Part shown: positions 52,873-62,222 of the stretch, one piece after another
How positions within the stretch are numbered: the first letter of the stretch is position 1
How the letters are laid out: every line of letters begins with the position of its first letter
NCBI RefSeq assembly: GCF_003026365.1
Contig: NZ_PYOM01000012.1
Coordinates: 1-64,000, forward strand
Reading direction: 5' to 3'
Length of the DNA stretch: 64,000 nucleotides
DNA from: Photobacterium angustum
Lineage (GTDB): Bacteria; Pseudomonadota; Gammaproteobacteria; Enterobacterales; Vibrionaceae
Translations under genes and position numbers: made by a program
Notes under the pieces: generated by a model
Database searches by the model: none
The model's input: the letters and a program-made list of their open reading frames with translations, nothing else
Told to the model about the DNA's origin: nothing

Positions 52873-54918
52873 ATGCTATCTTCCGTCGTCCGTAAAATCT
52901 GGTATACCCCCTCAGTTAACTTTGGTTTTCGTGCATTCAGTGCAATGTTATTGATTATTTCACTAGGTCTAATTTCTGGACAAGTCAATTATGCAATGAC
53001 GGCATTAATGACATTACCAGCGGCTTTAATTAGTGGATTAGATATTGCTGGACCGAGACGATGGGCGCGTTTTTTGATCTCATCAGTGGTGTGGATTAGT
53101 GCGTTGTTACTGTCTTATTTTATGCTTACTTTTGCTATTCCATTGTGGGTTATTTATGGGGTGTTATCGATATTAGCTGCAGGCTGTGCCCTGAATGGTC
53201 CTTTTTGGGGACGATTAGGTATATCTAGTTTATTGATTACTGTTATGGCCTTGTCACTGCATAACTCAAAAGCTGACATGTATTCCTATTTGATGCTGGT
53301 TTTAGGTCCATTAGGTTTTTCTTTATTCAGTTGGGCTTGGTTTGCATTATGGAAACACTATGCGCTAAAAGTGGGTTTAATTGCTATTTACGATCAACTT
53401 AATGCGTTTTTTAAACACCGAACCCAGTTTTTATTGGGAGAAGGTATCGAGAAAAAAGCAATAGAAACCAAATATCAATTGATTGAATTGTTTGAGCAAG
53501 CCGTTCAATCTGAGTCATTTCTATTATCAAAAAACGATGTAAATTCTTTAAAACAAGAGTTATTCCTTGCCGCTGACATTTTTGAAGGTTTGATAAGTTG
53601 TCATACTAGAAATAAAGATCTGATCAGTCAGTTTCAACATGATAAAGAGAAACGTAATCTGTTGATAAAATGGAGTGAAAATTGTCAGCAGAGGTTATTG
53701 TGTAAAGCGAAAGCGCTTCAACATACACAAGTTATACCCCCTACAGAATCATGTATTGCCATCGCAGATGAATTAATAGATGCAGTTCAAGCAGAGTTAA
53801 ATCAGCAAACAAGGTTTCGTTACTGGGCGGCAAGTATTAAATATCTCTCTCGTCGGATTGAACTTGAACAACCATCGTTTGAAAGACAAATTGAAATACA
53901 ACCCTTTGAATTAGCTTGGCATTGGCCAAAGAAGAATAACCCAATATGGCGACATGTAGCGCGTTTCTCGTTGATTTTTACTTTGGGTGCTTTTATTGCT
54001 GACTCATTTCATTTAGCGCATCCAGAGTGGGTATTTATTTCAATTATAATGGTTATCCAACCGAGCTTTTCATCGATCAGAAGTAAAATATGGCAAAGAT
54101 GGCTTGGCACAGGCTCAGGTTTATTATTTGCGACTGGGGTGATTTTCCTTGGTATATCGGATCTCCAAGTTTATATACTGTTAACCATACTACTGACAGT
54201 TGCGATGTTTAATATTCTTAAAAATTATGCACTTGCGATTGGTTGTATTACAGCTATGTTGGTGTTGGTGTTCCAAGTTATTGCTAGCAGTGGCATTGAT
54301 ATTGTTGTTCCTCGTATGATAGATAATCTTATCGGGTGCTCTTTAGTGTTAGTGGGTTACAGCTTACTTTGGCCACAATGGAGAGGAAAAGAGATCCACG
54401 CTCAATCGATTAAAGCACTTCAAGCATCTAAAACCTTATTCTTGATGTGTTATGAGGAACTTCAATCTGAAAGTAATAAGATTGAGCCCACTCAATTTGG
54501 TAAAAAGCGTTTGGATATGTTATCGAAAGAGCGAGGGTTAGAGCTGATTTATAATGAGATGCAGAACGAGCCTCGTTTCACACGCCGTGATCCTCAATAC
54601 TATGAAGAAATGCTCAGTCATTATCGTTTGCTGTCTTACTATCTGTGTTTACTTATTCCTCTTGCGAGAAATGGAACCACAATACATAGTCTAACGGACT
54701 GGGAAGGGACGATTAATAGTGCAATGGATGCTTTGATTTCAAGCATTCAAGATGAAAAAGTCGTTGAGCTTCCATATTTTGATGAGACAAACATACCAAT
54801 GACTTCAGATAACCCGACTAATGAGCAAGCAGCCTATGAGTTGGTTTGGTTATCTTTAATGGCTGTAAAACAAATGCATGATCTCGTACGTGATAAATAC
54901 TTACAAGTTGCTAGTTAA
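52873..54918 (+). CDS. FUSC-family membrane protein (second copy)
   Basis: 681-residue inner-membrane protein with the two-block architecture of FUSC exporters: helices about 10-160, a soluble helical domain (170-350), a second helix block (370-510) starting WPKKNNPIWRHVARFSLIFTL and continuing EWVFISIIMVIQPSFSSI, RSKIWQRWLGTGSG, then a second soluble domain. It differs from the YccS-like protein at 29-31 kb. The start is ATG 52873 (MLSSVVRKI); a GTG 21 bases upstream is possible. Substrate unknown; no membrane-fusion protein partner is present. Confidence 0.82.
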   Translation: MLSSVVRKIWYTPSVNFGFRAFSAMLLIISLGLISGQVNYAMTALMTLPAALISGLDIAGPRRWARFLISSVVWISALLLSYFMLTFAIPLWVIYGVLSILAAGCALNGPFWGRLGISSLLITVMALSLHNSKADMYSYLMLVLGPLGFSLFSWAWFALWKHYALKVGLIAIYDQLNAFFKHRTQFLLGEGIEKKAIETKYQLIELFEQAVQSESFLLSKNDVNSLKQELFLAADIFEGLISCHTRNKDLISQFQHDKEKRNLLIKWSENCQQRLLCKAKALQHTQVIPPTESCIAIADELIDAVQAELNQQTRFRYWAASIKYLSRRIELEQPSFERQIEIQPFELAWHWPKKNNPIWRHVARFSLIFTLGAFIADSFHLAHPEWVFISIIMVIQPSFSSIRSKIWQRWLGTGSGLLFATGVIFLGISDLQVYILLTILLTVAMFNILKNYALAIGCITAMLVLVFQVIASSGIDIVVPRMIDNLIGCSLVLVGYSLLWPQWRGKEIHAQSIKALQASKTLFLMCYEELQSESNKIEPTQFGKKRLDMLSKERGLELIYNEMQNEPRFTRRDPQYYEEMLSHYRLLSYYLCLLIPLARNGTTIHSLTDWEGTINSAMDALISSIQDEKVVELPYFDETNIPMTSDNPTNEQAAYELVWLSLMAVKQMHDLVRDKYLQVAS

Positions 54919-54946
54919 GCCAATTAATGGGCTATGAAGTGTTTAG

Positions 54947-54978
54947 GAGAGAGTGAACAACTGTTCACTCTCTTTTTT
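54947..54978. terminator. Bidirectional terminator
   Basis: GAGAGAGTGAAC, loop AACT, GTTCACTCTCTTTT. It lies between the convergent FUSC and XRE-cupin genes. Confidence 0.85.
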
Positions 54979-54992
54979 ATATGAATATAAAC

Positions 54993-55544
54993 CTAGTCTT
55001 CATGCATTACTGTTGAGTAAGAAACGATGTTATGAAATACAACTGTTTCTGTCACTGCACGATAGTCATGAGGTTTATCTGCCTCAAATCGAATACTTTC
55101 ACCTTTGGATAAATAGTGCCATTTATCATCGATATACACTCCTAACTCTCCCTCAGTAACAACAGAATGCTCAATAGTTCCAACCTTGTGCGGTGACGAA
55201 TGCTGCGTATGAAAGTGGGTTAGTGTGATTTCGAACATCTCAAATTTAACCGTAGGATCATAAGCGATTAACGTTTTCACATGCATATCGATATCGGCTG
55301 GAAAGATCCTTCCATCAGTATCATTTAGATCACTAAAGAAAGCAGTGAATGAGGAATTCAAACCACTAGATATCTTCCACAAGGTTGCCACGGTTGGGCT
55401 CGATTCTTTACGCTCTATTTGTCCTAGCATGGCTTTAGATACACCCGTTAACTTTGATGTTGCATCTAGGCTAAGTTTTTGTTTCTCACGCAATGCTTTT
55501 AAATGTTTCGATATTCTGGCTTTAAAAATTTCTTCGTTCATCAT
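54993..55544 (-). CDS. XRE-cupin transcriptional regulator
   Basis: 183-residue repressor: N-terminal XRE HTH (about 10-65, LKALREKQKLSLDATSKL, TGVSKAMLGQIERKESSP) and C-terminal cupin (about 110-175, PHKVGTIEHSVVTEGELGVYI, SIRFEADKPHDY) that may bind a small ligand or metal. This family includes SutR and PuuR. It is divergent from the BenE-like transporter, with three palindromic operators in the 124 bases between the two starts, so repression of the transporter and of itself is likely. ATG 55541 is an equally good start. Confidence 0.9.
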   Translation of the reverse strand: MMNEEIFKARISKHLKALREKQKLSLDATSKLTGVSKAMLGQIERKESSPTVATLWKISSGLNSSFTAFFSDLNDTDGRIFPADIDMHVKTLIAYDPTVKFEMFEITLTHFHTQHSSPHKVGTIEHSVVTEGELGVYIDDKWHYLSKGESIRFEADKPHDYRAVTETVVFHNIVSYSTVMHED

Positions 55545-55553
55545 TCTTTCCTA

Positions 55554-55573
55554 TTGTGCGCTATAGCGCACAA
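55554..55573. promoter_or_regulatory. Operator 1 of the XRE-cupin regulator
   Basis: TTGTGCGCTATAGCGCACAA is a perfect 20-base palindrome, 10 bases upstream of the regulator start. It overlaps where the regulator's ribosome or promoter elements should lie. Confidence 0.85.
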
Positions 55574-55588
55574 TGATAAAGTTCCACC

Positions 55589-55606
55589 TGTGCGCTATAA
55601 CGTACA
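55589..55606. promoter_or_regulatory. Operator 2 of the XRE-cupin regulator
   Basis: TGTGCGCTATAACGTACA shares the left half and core of the other two sites but has two changes in the right half, so it is probably a weaker site. Its centre is 34 bases from that of operator 1. Confidence 0.8.
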
Positions 55607-55623
55607 AATAAATCCATCTGTAT

Positions 55624-55641
55624 TGTGCGCTATAGCGCACA
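55624..55641. promoter_or_regulatory. Operator 3 of the XRE-cupin regulator
   Basis: TGTGCGCTATAGCGCACA, perfect 18-base palindrome, 27 bases before the BenE ATG. Centre 35 bases from operator 2, so all three sites lie on roughly the same face of the helix. Confidence 0.85.
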
Positions 55642-55668
55642 TGATAGCATTGTTCTAAGGAGTAGAAA

Positions 55669-56850
55669 ATGAACGATCTGAGATTTAATTTAAGTCATAT
55701 TTCAGCTGGAACAATTGCTGTTTTAGTCGGTTACACTTCGTCTGTTATTTTAGTTATTCATGCCCTAACAGAAATGGGGTTAGCTCAGTGGCAGGTTAAT
55801 AGTTGGTTGTTTGCTTTGGGGTTGATTATGGGCATAACAACCATCGCTTATTCTTTTTATTTTAAAGTACCAGTATTAACTGCATGGTCTACTCCCGGCG
55901 CTGCTTTTTTGATCACTGCAGTGCAGGGGTACAGCGCGACAGATGTCATTGGCGCATTTATTGTTTGTGGTTTATTGACCTTTATTTCTGGGTTAATTCG
56001 TCCGCTTGCTTTGGCGTTGCAACGTATTCCACCACCAATAACTTCAGCTTTATTGTGTGGCGTTATATTGCCTATTTGTTTAAGTGGATTCACGCAAATA
56101 GAAACGCATCCAATCATGTTTTTGTTGTTGTTTAGCGTGTATATAATCACGAAACGATTTATGGCTCGATATTCGATGTTGCTGACGTTACTTGCTTCTG
56201 TAGGCATTGCGTTGTATTCCAATACCTTAAATACCGCTTCAATTCATATGGCAATACCAACATTTTATTGGCTAACTCCGAGCTTTCATTTTCAACCGAT
56301 CATTAATATCGCTATTCCTTTATATTTAATTACTATGTTGTCGCAAAATATTGCAGGTTTTGCAGTGCTTCAGAACTTTCAATTTAAAGTGCCAGTTCGC
56401 CCAGTATTTTTAGGAACTGGTTTAGTGAATATGATTGCTGCTCCTTGTGGGATTTTCACGTTGAACCTTGCGGCAATAAGTGCCGCTATTTGTATGAATG
56501 ACGACATTGATGGTAAGCATAGTGATCGCTACAAGGCTGCTATCTGTGCCGGTGGATTTTATATGTTGGTGGGTATTTGGGCATCAATTGTAGTCGCTAT
56601 TTTCGTATCTTTGCCTGATGGATTAGCTGATATTCTTGCTAGTTTTGCTTTATTAACCACCTTAATTAGCTGCTTGTTTAATGCATTTTCTACCGATGAA
56701 TACCGAGAGTCGGCGATACTTACTTTATTAATAACTTTATCAGGTATTCATTTGTTAGGGATCAGTGCGGCTATATGGGGAGTAGGTGTTGGCTTGTGCC
56801 ATTTCAAGTTAATGCAGAGTAGAAAACCAGTATTAATAGCCGGGCGTTAA
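55669..56850 (+). CDS. BenE-family transporter (benzoate/H+ symporter-like)
   Basis: 393-residue polytopic inner-membrane protein of the BenE family, similar to E. coli YdcO. It contains 12 or so helices, GTIAVLVGYTSSVILVI at the start, VPVLTAWSTPGAAFL in the first half, and the second-half motif APCGIFTLNLAAISAAICMNDD. BenE of Acinetobacter imports benzoate, but no aromatic-degradation genes are near here, so the substrate is open. AAGGAG precedes the ATG. It is divergent from its likely repressor. Confidence 0.88.
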   Translation: MNDLRFNLSHISAGTIAVLVGYTSSVILVIHALTEMGLAQWQVNSWLFALGLIMGITTIAYSFYFKVPVLTAWSTPGAAFLITAVQGYSATDVIGAFIVCGLLTFISGLIRPLALALQRIPPPITSALLCGVILPICLSGFTQIETHPIMFLLLFSVYIITKRFMARYSMLLTLLASVGIALYSNTLNTASIHMAIPTFYWLTPSFHFQPIINIAIPLYLITMLSQNIAGFAVLQNFQFKVPVRPVFLGTGLVNMIAAPCGIFTLNLAAISAAICMNDDIDGKHSDRYKAAICAGGFYMLVGIWASIVVAIFVSLPDGLADILASFALLTTLISCLFNAFSTDEYRESAILTLLITLSGIHLLGISAAIWGVGVGLCHFKLMQSRKPVLIAGR

Positions 56851-57151
56851 TAGATATACATCCACTTAACCTTAAATACGGCACAGTAAATCATTGTCCA
56901 CTTTATAATGAATGGGATGTAAAACGCTAAACCATTTTGTTCTGCTAACCGTCATCGTCATGATTTATTTACGCAAGAAATACTTCGTGTAAAAAACAAT
57001 AAGACACTGCTATTTGTCAGTTTTATGTAATTTATAACCCATTTTTGCTGTTATTGTTTGTTGTTTATCCTCTCTGTTGTTATGGTTGCGGCGAAATATT
57101 GTTTAGTGCTCTAAATAATATTATTGAGTTTACATAACAAGGTAGGATTTT
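56851..57151. other. Intergenic region
   Basis: 301 bases between the BenE-like and BCCT genes; no gene, terminator or clear repeat seen. It should hold the BCCT promoter. Confidence 0.4.
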
Positions 57152-58744
57152 TTGAATACTTCGACGGATAAAGTAAGTAGTAAATACAGTATAGAAACGA
57201 CTGATTATCAAGTTGGACAAGATAATATTCAGCGCTGGGGTTTTGATATTCACAAACCGGTTTTTGGTATTAGTGCGATATTAATTTTGCTATTTATTGC
57301 TGTGATGTTAGTTGTCGATCCTGCGACAGCAAAAACAGCATTAAATAATACGCGAAACGGTATTATGGAACAGTTTGATAGCTACTTTATGTGGGCTGTT
57401 AATACTTTCGCAGTTTTTTGTATATTCTTAATGCTTTCACCACTAGGTAAAATTCGTATCGGTGGTAAAGAGGCAAAGCCTGAACATTCAACATTGTCAT
57501 GGAGTTCAATGTTATTTGCTGCGGGTATTGCCAGCGGTATCATGTTTTTTGGTGTTGCAGAACCAACGGCTTATTTCACTGACTGGTTTGGAACTCCTTT
57601 TAATACTGTTGCTTTAACACCTGAAGCTAAGCAATTAGCGATGGCGGGGAGTGTATTCCACTGGGGGATCAGTGCTTGGTCTATTTACGCAATAGCAGCA
57701 TTGGCGTTAGCCTTTTTTGCTTATAACAAGAACTTGCCGTTATCAATTCGATCTTTGTTGTTCCCTATTTTTGGTGATCGAGCATGGGGATGGTTAGGTC
57801 ATGCCGTTGATATTCTTGCTGTTGTTTCTACTCTATTTGGTTTAGTTACTTCTTTAGGTTTAGGCGCGCAACAAGCGGCGAGTGGTATTAATTATGTATT
57901 TGGTACTCACGGCGGCTTAGGGTTACAGTTCGGTATTATTGCTTTTGTCACATCAATCGCGATTTTCTCTGTAATACGAGGCATTGATGGCGGGGTTAAA
58001 CTTCTTAGTAATATCAATATTGTTATTGCGTTTGGACTGCTAGTTTTAGTTGCAATTTTGGGTTTTGATGTTGTTAAACATTCGCTACCTGATACTTTTA
58101 TGGCGTATGCGAAGAACTTCTTTGCACTAAGCAATCCTATTGGTCGTACAGATGATACATGGCGTCATGGTTGGACTATCTTCTATTGGGCATGGTGGAT
58201 TTCATATGCGCCATTTGTGGGTATCTTTATCGCTCGAGTATCTAAAGGTCGTACTGTAAGGCAGTTTATTTTTGCCGTTCTCTTTATTCCAACATTAGTA
58301 ACAATGACCTGGTTTTCTGTCTTCGGTGGTATTGCGGTAGAGCAGGTAGCGACAAAGGTAGGAGAGTTGGGATTACATGGTCTGCAAGATCTATCCCTAA
58401 CTTTATTCTATGTATATGATGCGATGCCAATGAGCCTATTGTTGTCTGTGATTTCGATTGTACTTATTTTAGTTTTCTTCGTGACATCATCGGATTCCGC
58501 ATCGTTAGTTATCGACAGTATTACCGCTGGTGGTAAATTAGATGCGCCAGTACCACAACGTATTTTCTGGGCAACAATCGAAGGTGTTATTGCTGCAATT
58601 TTATTATGGGTCGGTGGTTCTCAAGCGTTAGAAGCATTGCAGTCTGGTGTGGTGATAACCGCGTTACCATTTAGCTTTATTCTTGTAATTACCTGTGTAA
58701 GTTTATGGAAAGGGTTGATGAGTGAGCGGCACTTATATCCTTAA
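57152..58744 (+). CDS. BCCT-family betaine/choline/carnitine-type transporter
   Basis: 530-residue inner-membrane symporter of the BCCT family with 12 helices. Motifs: MFFGVAEPTAYF (helix 3), SVFHWGISAWSIYA, ARVSKGRTVRQFIF after helix 8, and VTSSDSASLVIDSI in helix 10. Such proteins import glycine betaine, choline or related compounds, often with osmotic control. There is no extended C-terminal domain as in BetT. The start is a TTG at 57152, preceded by AAGGTAGGA at good spacing; no ATG is available before helix 1. Standalone. Confidence 0.92.
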   Translation: MNTSTDKVSSKYSIETTDYQVGQDNIQRWGFDIHKPVFGISAILILLFIAVMLVVDPATAKTALNNTRNGIMEQFDSYFMWAVNTFAVFCIFLMLSPLGKIRIGGKEAKPEHSTLSWSSMLFAAGIASGIMFFGVAEPTAYFTDWFGTPFNTVALTPEAKQLAMAGSVFHWGISAWSIYAIAALALAFFAYNKNLPLSIRSLLFPIFGDRAWGWLGHAVDILAVVSTLFGLVTSLGLGAQQAASGINYVFGTHGGLGLQFGIIAFVTSIAIFSVIRGIDGGVKLLSNINIVIAFGLLVLVAILGFDVVKHSLPDTFMAYAKNFFALSNPIGRTDDTWRHGWTIFYWAWWISYAPFVGIFIARVSKGRTVRQFIFAVLFIPTLVTMTWFSVFGGIAVEQVATKVGELGLHGLQDLSLTLFYVYDAMPMSLLLSVISIVLILVFFVTSSDSASLVIDSITAGGKLDAPVPQRIFWATIEGVIAAILLWVGGSQALEALQSGVVITALPFSFILVITCVSLWKGLMSERHLYP

Positions 58745-58769
58745 GCTAATAATAAATTAAATAATTATC

Positions 58770-58796
58770 AAAAAGTCGGCATTTGTCGGCTTTTTG
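58770..58796 (+). terminator. Terminator of the BCCT gene
   Basis: AAAAAGTCGGC and GTCGGCTTTTT form a stem with G-U pairs around a short loop; T run follows. Confidence 0.75.
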
Positions 58797-58951
58797 TTTT
58801 TGTAATCATAAAATTCATCAATAGTGCAGGGTGATCCATCACTAAATTTTAAAATAATTGCTTTATTTAGCTTGTCGAATACTGGAGAAAAGCCGAGTCT
58901 TTCTGCAAACTGAAACCAGTAATAAAGCTGTAAGTGAATGGAGTCACTAGA

Positions 58952-59167
58952 ATGATTAATTGGATCACCGTTGAGTCTAACTCAATTCGTAAAGTGGGTT
59001 ATAACGAAACAAAAAATGAGCTTTATGTCGATATGGGACAGCGTCAACCTTATTGTGTCTTTTCTGAAGTTTCCAAATATGCTTTTTATCATTTTGCATC
59101 TGCAGAATCGGTAGAAGATCACTTCAATAGCCACATTAAATCTGTTTATAGCCAAGTCATAGTTTAG
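58952..59167 (+). CDS. KTSC-domain protein
   Basis: 71-residue protein that reads as a single KTSC domain: SNSIRKVGYNETKNELYVDM, then YCVFSEVSKYAFYHFASA and DHFNSHIKSVY. The domain also occurs fused to lysyl-tRNA synthetases and other nucleic-acid proteins; its biochemical role is unknown. ATG 58952 follows GGAG at 8 bases; six in-frame codons upstream from a GTG are probably not used. It lies 163 bases before the alarmone synthetase-like gene on the same strand. Confidence 0.85.
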   Translation: MINWITVESNSIRKVGYNETKNELYVDMGQRQPYCVFSEVSKYAFYHFASAESVEDHFNSHIKSVYSQVIV

Positions 59168-59330
59168 TTGGTGTATGTACATATTCAGTTAATTGTCTGT
59201 TTCTTAAGATTTCATTTTTCGAATAAAATTCAGATTGCTTAAAAAGCTCGACAGGCATATTTTTATGATAATAGAGCGTAATCATAATGAGTAGAATTAC
59301 GCTTATTCATCGTAAATAGAGTAGGCAATA

Positions 59331-60323
59331 ATGAGTATTGCAGATTTAACTGAAGCATCTTTTTTAAGCGTGAACCGTATAAGCCAAGAAGAATGGCAGG
59401 CCAGTTCTGTTGATTGGACAACATTGCATCAAATTGGTCTTAATCATGAAGCCAATATAGAACAATTAAAAGAAACGGCTGAAATGTACGCGCGTATTAT
59501 TCAGCGCTGTCAGTATGTACATTCCGTTCGCTGGCGGGTAAAAGATCCACAGCATTTAATGGAAAAGATTGTTCGTAAAACCCAACCGAATACACCCACA
59601 TTTAAACAAAAATATGTCGGTATTAACCAAACCAATTACGACAGTATTGTGACTGATTTAATTGGAGTACGTGCACTGCATTTATTTAAAGAAGATTGTT
59701 TACCGGTTCATGATTATCTCTGCCAAGAATGGAAAAATGCAGAGCCGCCAATTTATTATGTTCGCAATGGTGACGATAAGGTCTTTACTGAATTACCGAG
59801 TGATGTTGAAGTGAAGATCCACCCAGCGGGATATCGGTCATTACATTATGTCTTTGGTTCACAGCCCTTAAACCATATTGTTTTTACTGAAGTCCAAGTA
59901 AGAACAATTTTTGAAGAAGGTTGGACGGAAATAGATCATAAAATTCGTTACCCTAATTTTTCTCATAATGAACAAGTATGCGAATTTTTATTGATGTTTA
60001 ATCGTTTGGCTGGATCGGCTGATGAGATGGGATCTTTTGTCAAACAATTGGTCAGTGAACTAGAACAACACCAAAAATCAATTGACGAAATTAGACACAA
60101 AAGTGATGAAAACGCCCAAGAAGTCGCAGAGCTGTTTAAATTATTAGAGCAAAATGAATCAAAACAACAAGGCTCTCAAGAACTTATTGATAAGCTACGA
60201 GCACAAGTTGAACAGTTACAGGCAGAGAAAAATACTTTGCAGAAAGCAACAAAACACCATGTCGCTAATAGACTAGATTTAATGGGGAAAGCACAGTGTA
60301 AAGCTGCTGATCTTATGAAATAA
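59331..60323 (+). CDS. RelA/SpoT-domain alarmone synthetase with coiled-coil tail
   Basis: 330-residue protein with a RelA/SpoT synthetase domain (about 45-210): the basic RWRVK (67-71), D109 with GVR in TDLIGVRAL, GYRSLH with Y168, E187 and R191 in FTEVQVRTIFEEGW, and E200/H203 in TEIDHKIRY. These correspond to the (p)ppGpp-synthesis residues. There is no HD hydrolase, TGS or ACT domain. A long coiled coil (236-306) follows. The usual small alarmone synthetase has about 200-260 residues, so the tail is extra. It may make (p)ppGpp under a special stress, or be a toxin-like relative. Confidence 0.82.
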   Translation: MSIADLTEASFLSVNRISQEEWQASSVDWTTLHQIGLNHEANIEQLKETAEMYARIIQRCQYVHSVRWRVKDPQHLMEKIVRKTQPNTPTFKQKYVGINQTNYDSIVTDLIGVRALHLFKEDCLPVHDYLCQEWKNAEPPIYYVRNGDDKVFTELPSDVEVKIHPAGYRSLHYVFGSQPLNHIVFTEVQVRTIFEEGWTEIDHKIRYPNFSHNEQVCEFLLMFNRLAGSADEMGSFVKQLVSELEQHQKSIDEIRHKSDENAQEVAELFKLLEQNESKQQGSQELIDKLRAQVEQLQAEKNTLQKATKHHVANRLDLMGKAQCKAADLMK

Positions 60324-60443
60324 CCGCATAACTATCCGTTTTTCGGATAGTATCTAGTTTGTTAGTCTTAGTATAATGCTTATAATTCATCTATTCCTTT
60401 TAGGTATTTATAAAATATAAGAAAAGTTGTACTGAGGTTGTAT

Positions 60444-60866
60444 ATGATGAGAACACGTTTTGATCGTATTCGTCATGCTGTTTGTTTTGAAATTATTGGA
60501 TTAGTGCTTTTAGTTGGTGTGTTGAGTCAATTTGGCTATGATTCTGATCATGTTGGAGCAATTGGCATTGCGTTTTCATTTTTAGCTACAGGTTGGAACT
60601 ACGTTTACAATAACTGGTTTGATAAGTTAATGGTACGACGCTATAAAACTCTTAAGAAAACATCGTTACAGCGTGTAGTGCATAGTGTAGGTTTTGAAGC
60701 TGGATTATTAATTGTCACTATTCCTATTTTATCTTGGGTATTAAAGGTGTCGATTTGGGAAGCATTTATACTGGATATCGGTATGGTTCTCTTTTACTTA
60801 ATCTATGCTTATGTTTATAACCTGATTTACGATAAGATTTTCCCTGTTCCTGAAGTAGTACATTAA
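60444..60866 (+). CDS. PACE-family biocide efflux transporter
   Basis: 140-residue inner-membrane protein with four helices in two repeats, of the PACE family (AceI-like), which exports chlorhexidine and other cationic compounds. Each half carries the family pattern: RTRFDRIRHAVCFEIIGL with GWNYVYNNWFDKL, then RVVHSVGFEAGLLI with YNLIYDKIFP. The N-terminal FEIIG glutamate is the conserved membrane acid. ATG 60444 follows GAGG; an earlier TTG is less likely. Standalone gene with its own terminator. Confidence 0.92.
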   Translation: MMRTRFDRIRHAVCFEIIGLVLLVGVLSQFGYDSDHVGAIGIAFSFLATGWNYVYNNWFDKLMVRRYKTLKKTSLQRVVHSVGFEAGLLIVTIPILSWVLKVSIWEAFILDIGMVLFYLIYAYVYNLIYDKIFPVPEVVH

Positions 60867-60882
60867 TTGTTGGTGCTACAAT

Positions 60883-60919
60883 AAAAGCCCACAAGAATTA
60901 ACCTCTTGGGGGCTTTTTT
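60883..60919 (+). terminator. Terminator of the PACE gene
   Basis: AAAGCCC and CAAGA pair with TCTTG and GGGCTTT (bulge in the middle), followed by TTTTA, 17 bases past the stop. Confidence 0.8.
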
Positions 60920-61114
60920 ATTTTACTAACAACAATGTTTATGTTGGTTTGCACATAATATTTTCTTTTGGATCTGGTGCAGTGTTACAAATTGTAAGTT
61001 TCAGTTATTAACGAATAACTAACCAACACAAGTGTTTGACATGCTTTTCATTATGCTTGTAATGTATTTGAACCAAGCGAGTTATTCATAAAAAGTACTG
61101 TAAGTTGAGGGATC

Positions 61115-61474
61115 ATGTTTCGATATATCCAGCGCCGTAGAATAAAAAAAGTTATTAAGATCCTTTCGCCTATATTGTTAAAAGGTTATGGACGCCGTAA
61201 CTATTTCACGCTTGGTCAAGTAGAAGCTAATATAAAGTTACTCTGCAAACGTCAACAACAGATAGCATTCGCTTTGTTTGCTGATCCTAATATGCTTGAT
61301 TTAGCAAATAACACTGAACTACGCCAAATTCGCATGGATATATCTTACGATTTCTTTTTGGCCGATGAATATAACGCTTGTGATGTTCTCAATTTACTCG
61401 GTAAAGGTGGATGGAAAGGTGGTCGTATGGATGACGACATGTCAAACCGAATGGGAATGACTAGTCGTTACTGA
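61115..61474 (+). CDS. Small conserved basic protein, possibly DUF6559-like
   Basis: 119 residues. The N-terminus is very basic (FRYIQRRRIKKVIKIL), followed by LKGYGRRNYFTLGQVEAN and helices, and an acidic/glycine-rich C-terminus (NLLGKGGWKGGRMDDDM). No signal peptide or membrane helix. It recalls the DUF6559 family of Vibrionaceae, from memory only; there is no known function. TTGAGGG precedes the ATG. It stands alone. Confidence 0.6.
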   Translation: MFRYIQRRRIKKVIKILSPILLKGYGRRNYFTLGQVEANIKLLCKRQQQIAFALFADPNMLDLANNTELRQIRMDISYDFFLADEYNACDVLNLLGKGGWKGGRMDDDMSNRMGMTSRY

Positions 61475-61585
61475 TAATGGCTCTGGTAAATAAAAGTGAG
61501 TGATAATTTGATCATAGTTACTTATTTTACCGTGTATTTTCTTACCATAAATAAATGGATGTTTGCGAGTTTTGTATCTACTGGT

Positions 61586-62164
61586 TTACATTCTCGCAGT
61601 CAGTTCAGAGCGGGCTAATTCGAGGCTCTTTGCTGCTAAATCATCACCGAGGTTTAATCCTTCCGCATAAACAAACTTAACACTCGTGATGCCAAAGAAA
61701 CTAAGTAAAGTTGTTAAGTAACCTGTTACGTGATCGGTTTCACCATCTTTATGAATACTGCCACGGGTGGTAACAATAACCACTTTTTTATCTTCAAGCA
61801 TTCCTTTAGGGCCTTGTGCAGTATATGAGAAGGTCACACCTGCTCGAGCCAAAAGATCAAACCAGTTTTTTAATTGTGTAGGCACCATAAAGTTATACAT
61901 AGGTGCGCCAATGAGCAGGGTATCTGCTTGTTTTAGTTCTTCAACAAGCGTATTAGAGAGTTCTTGAATCTCTTTTTGAACACCTGTTAAGTCATCATCA
62001 CTATTAATCGCTTTTAATGTTTCGCCATCAAGAATAGGTAAGGGCGAAGTTGTCAGATCACGGACAATAATGTTCTCTATATCTGTAATAGCGGCATCAA
62101 TAAGTTGGTTAGATTTAGAGTGTTCACCAAGAATACTCGACTTAAGTACAAGTAATGTAGACAT
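61586..62164 (-). CDS. azoR: FMN-dependent NADH-azoreductase
   Basis: 192-residue flavodoxin-like NADH:quinone/azo reductase similar to E. coli AzoR. FMN contacts are in [34 protein letters not shown] and [24 protein letters not shown] is the family middle signature. It reduces quinones and nitro/azo compounds and protects against thiol stress. It is the last gene of the DoxX, pirin, AzoR series on the minus strand, with 58 bases after the pirin gene. Confidence 0.93.
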   Translation of the reverse strand: MSTLLVLKSSILGEHSKSNQLIDAAITDIENIIVRDLTTSPLPILDGETLKAINSDDDLTGVQKEIQELSNTLVEELKQADTLLIGAPMYNFMVPTQLKNWFDLLARAGVTFSYTAQGPKGMLEDKKVVIVTTRGSIHKDGETDHVTGYLTTLLSFFGITSVKFVYAEGLNLGDDLAAKSLELARSELTARM

Positions 62165-62222
62165 AATATTTCCTTTATTAACGGATAGATATCTTTAGAA
62201 GGTTGATTTCAGTAAATAGATT

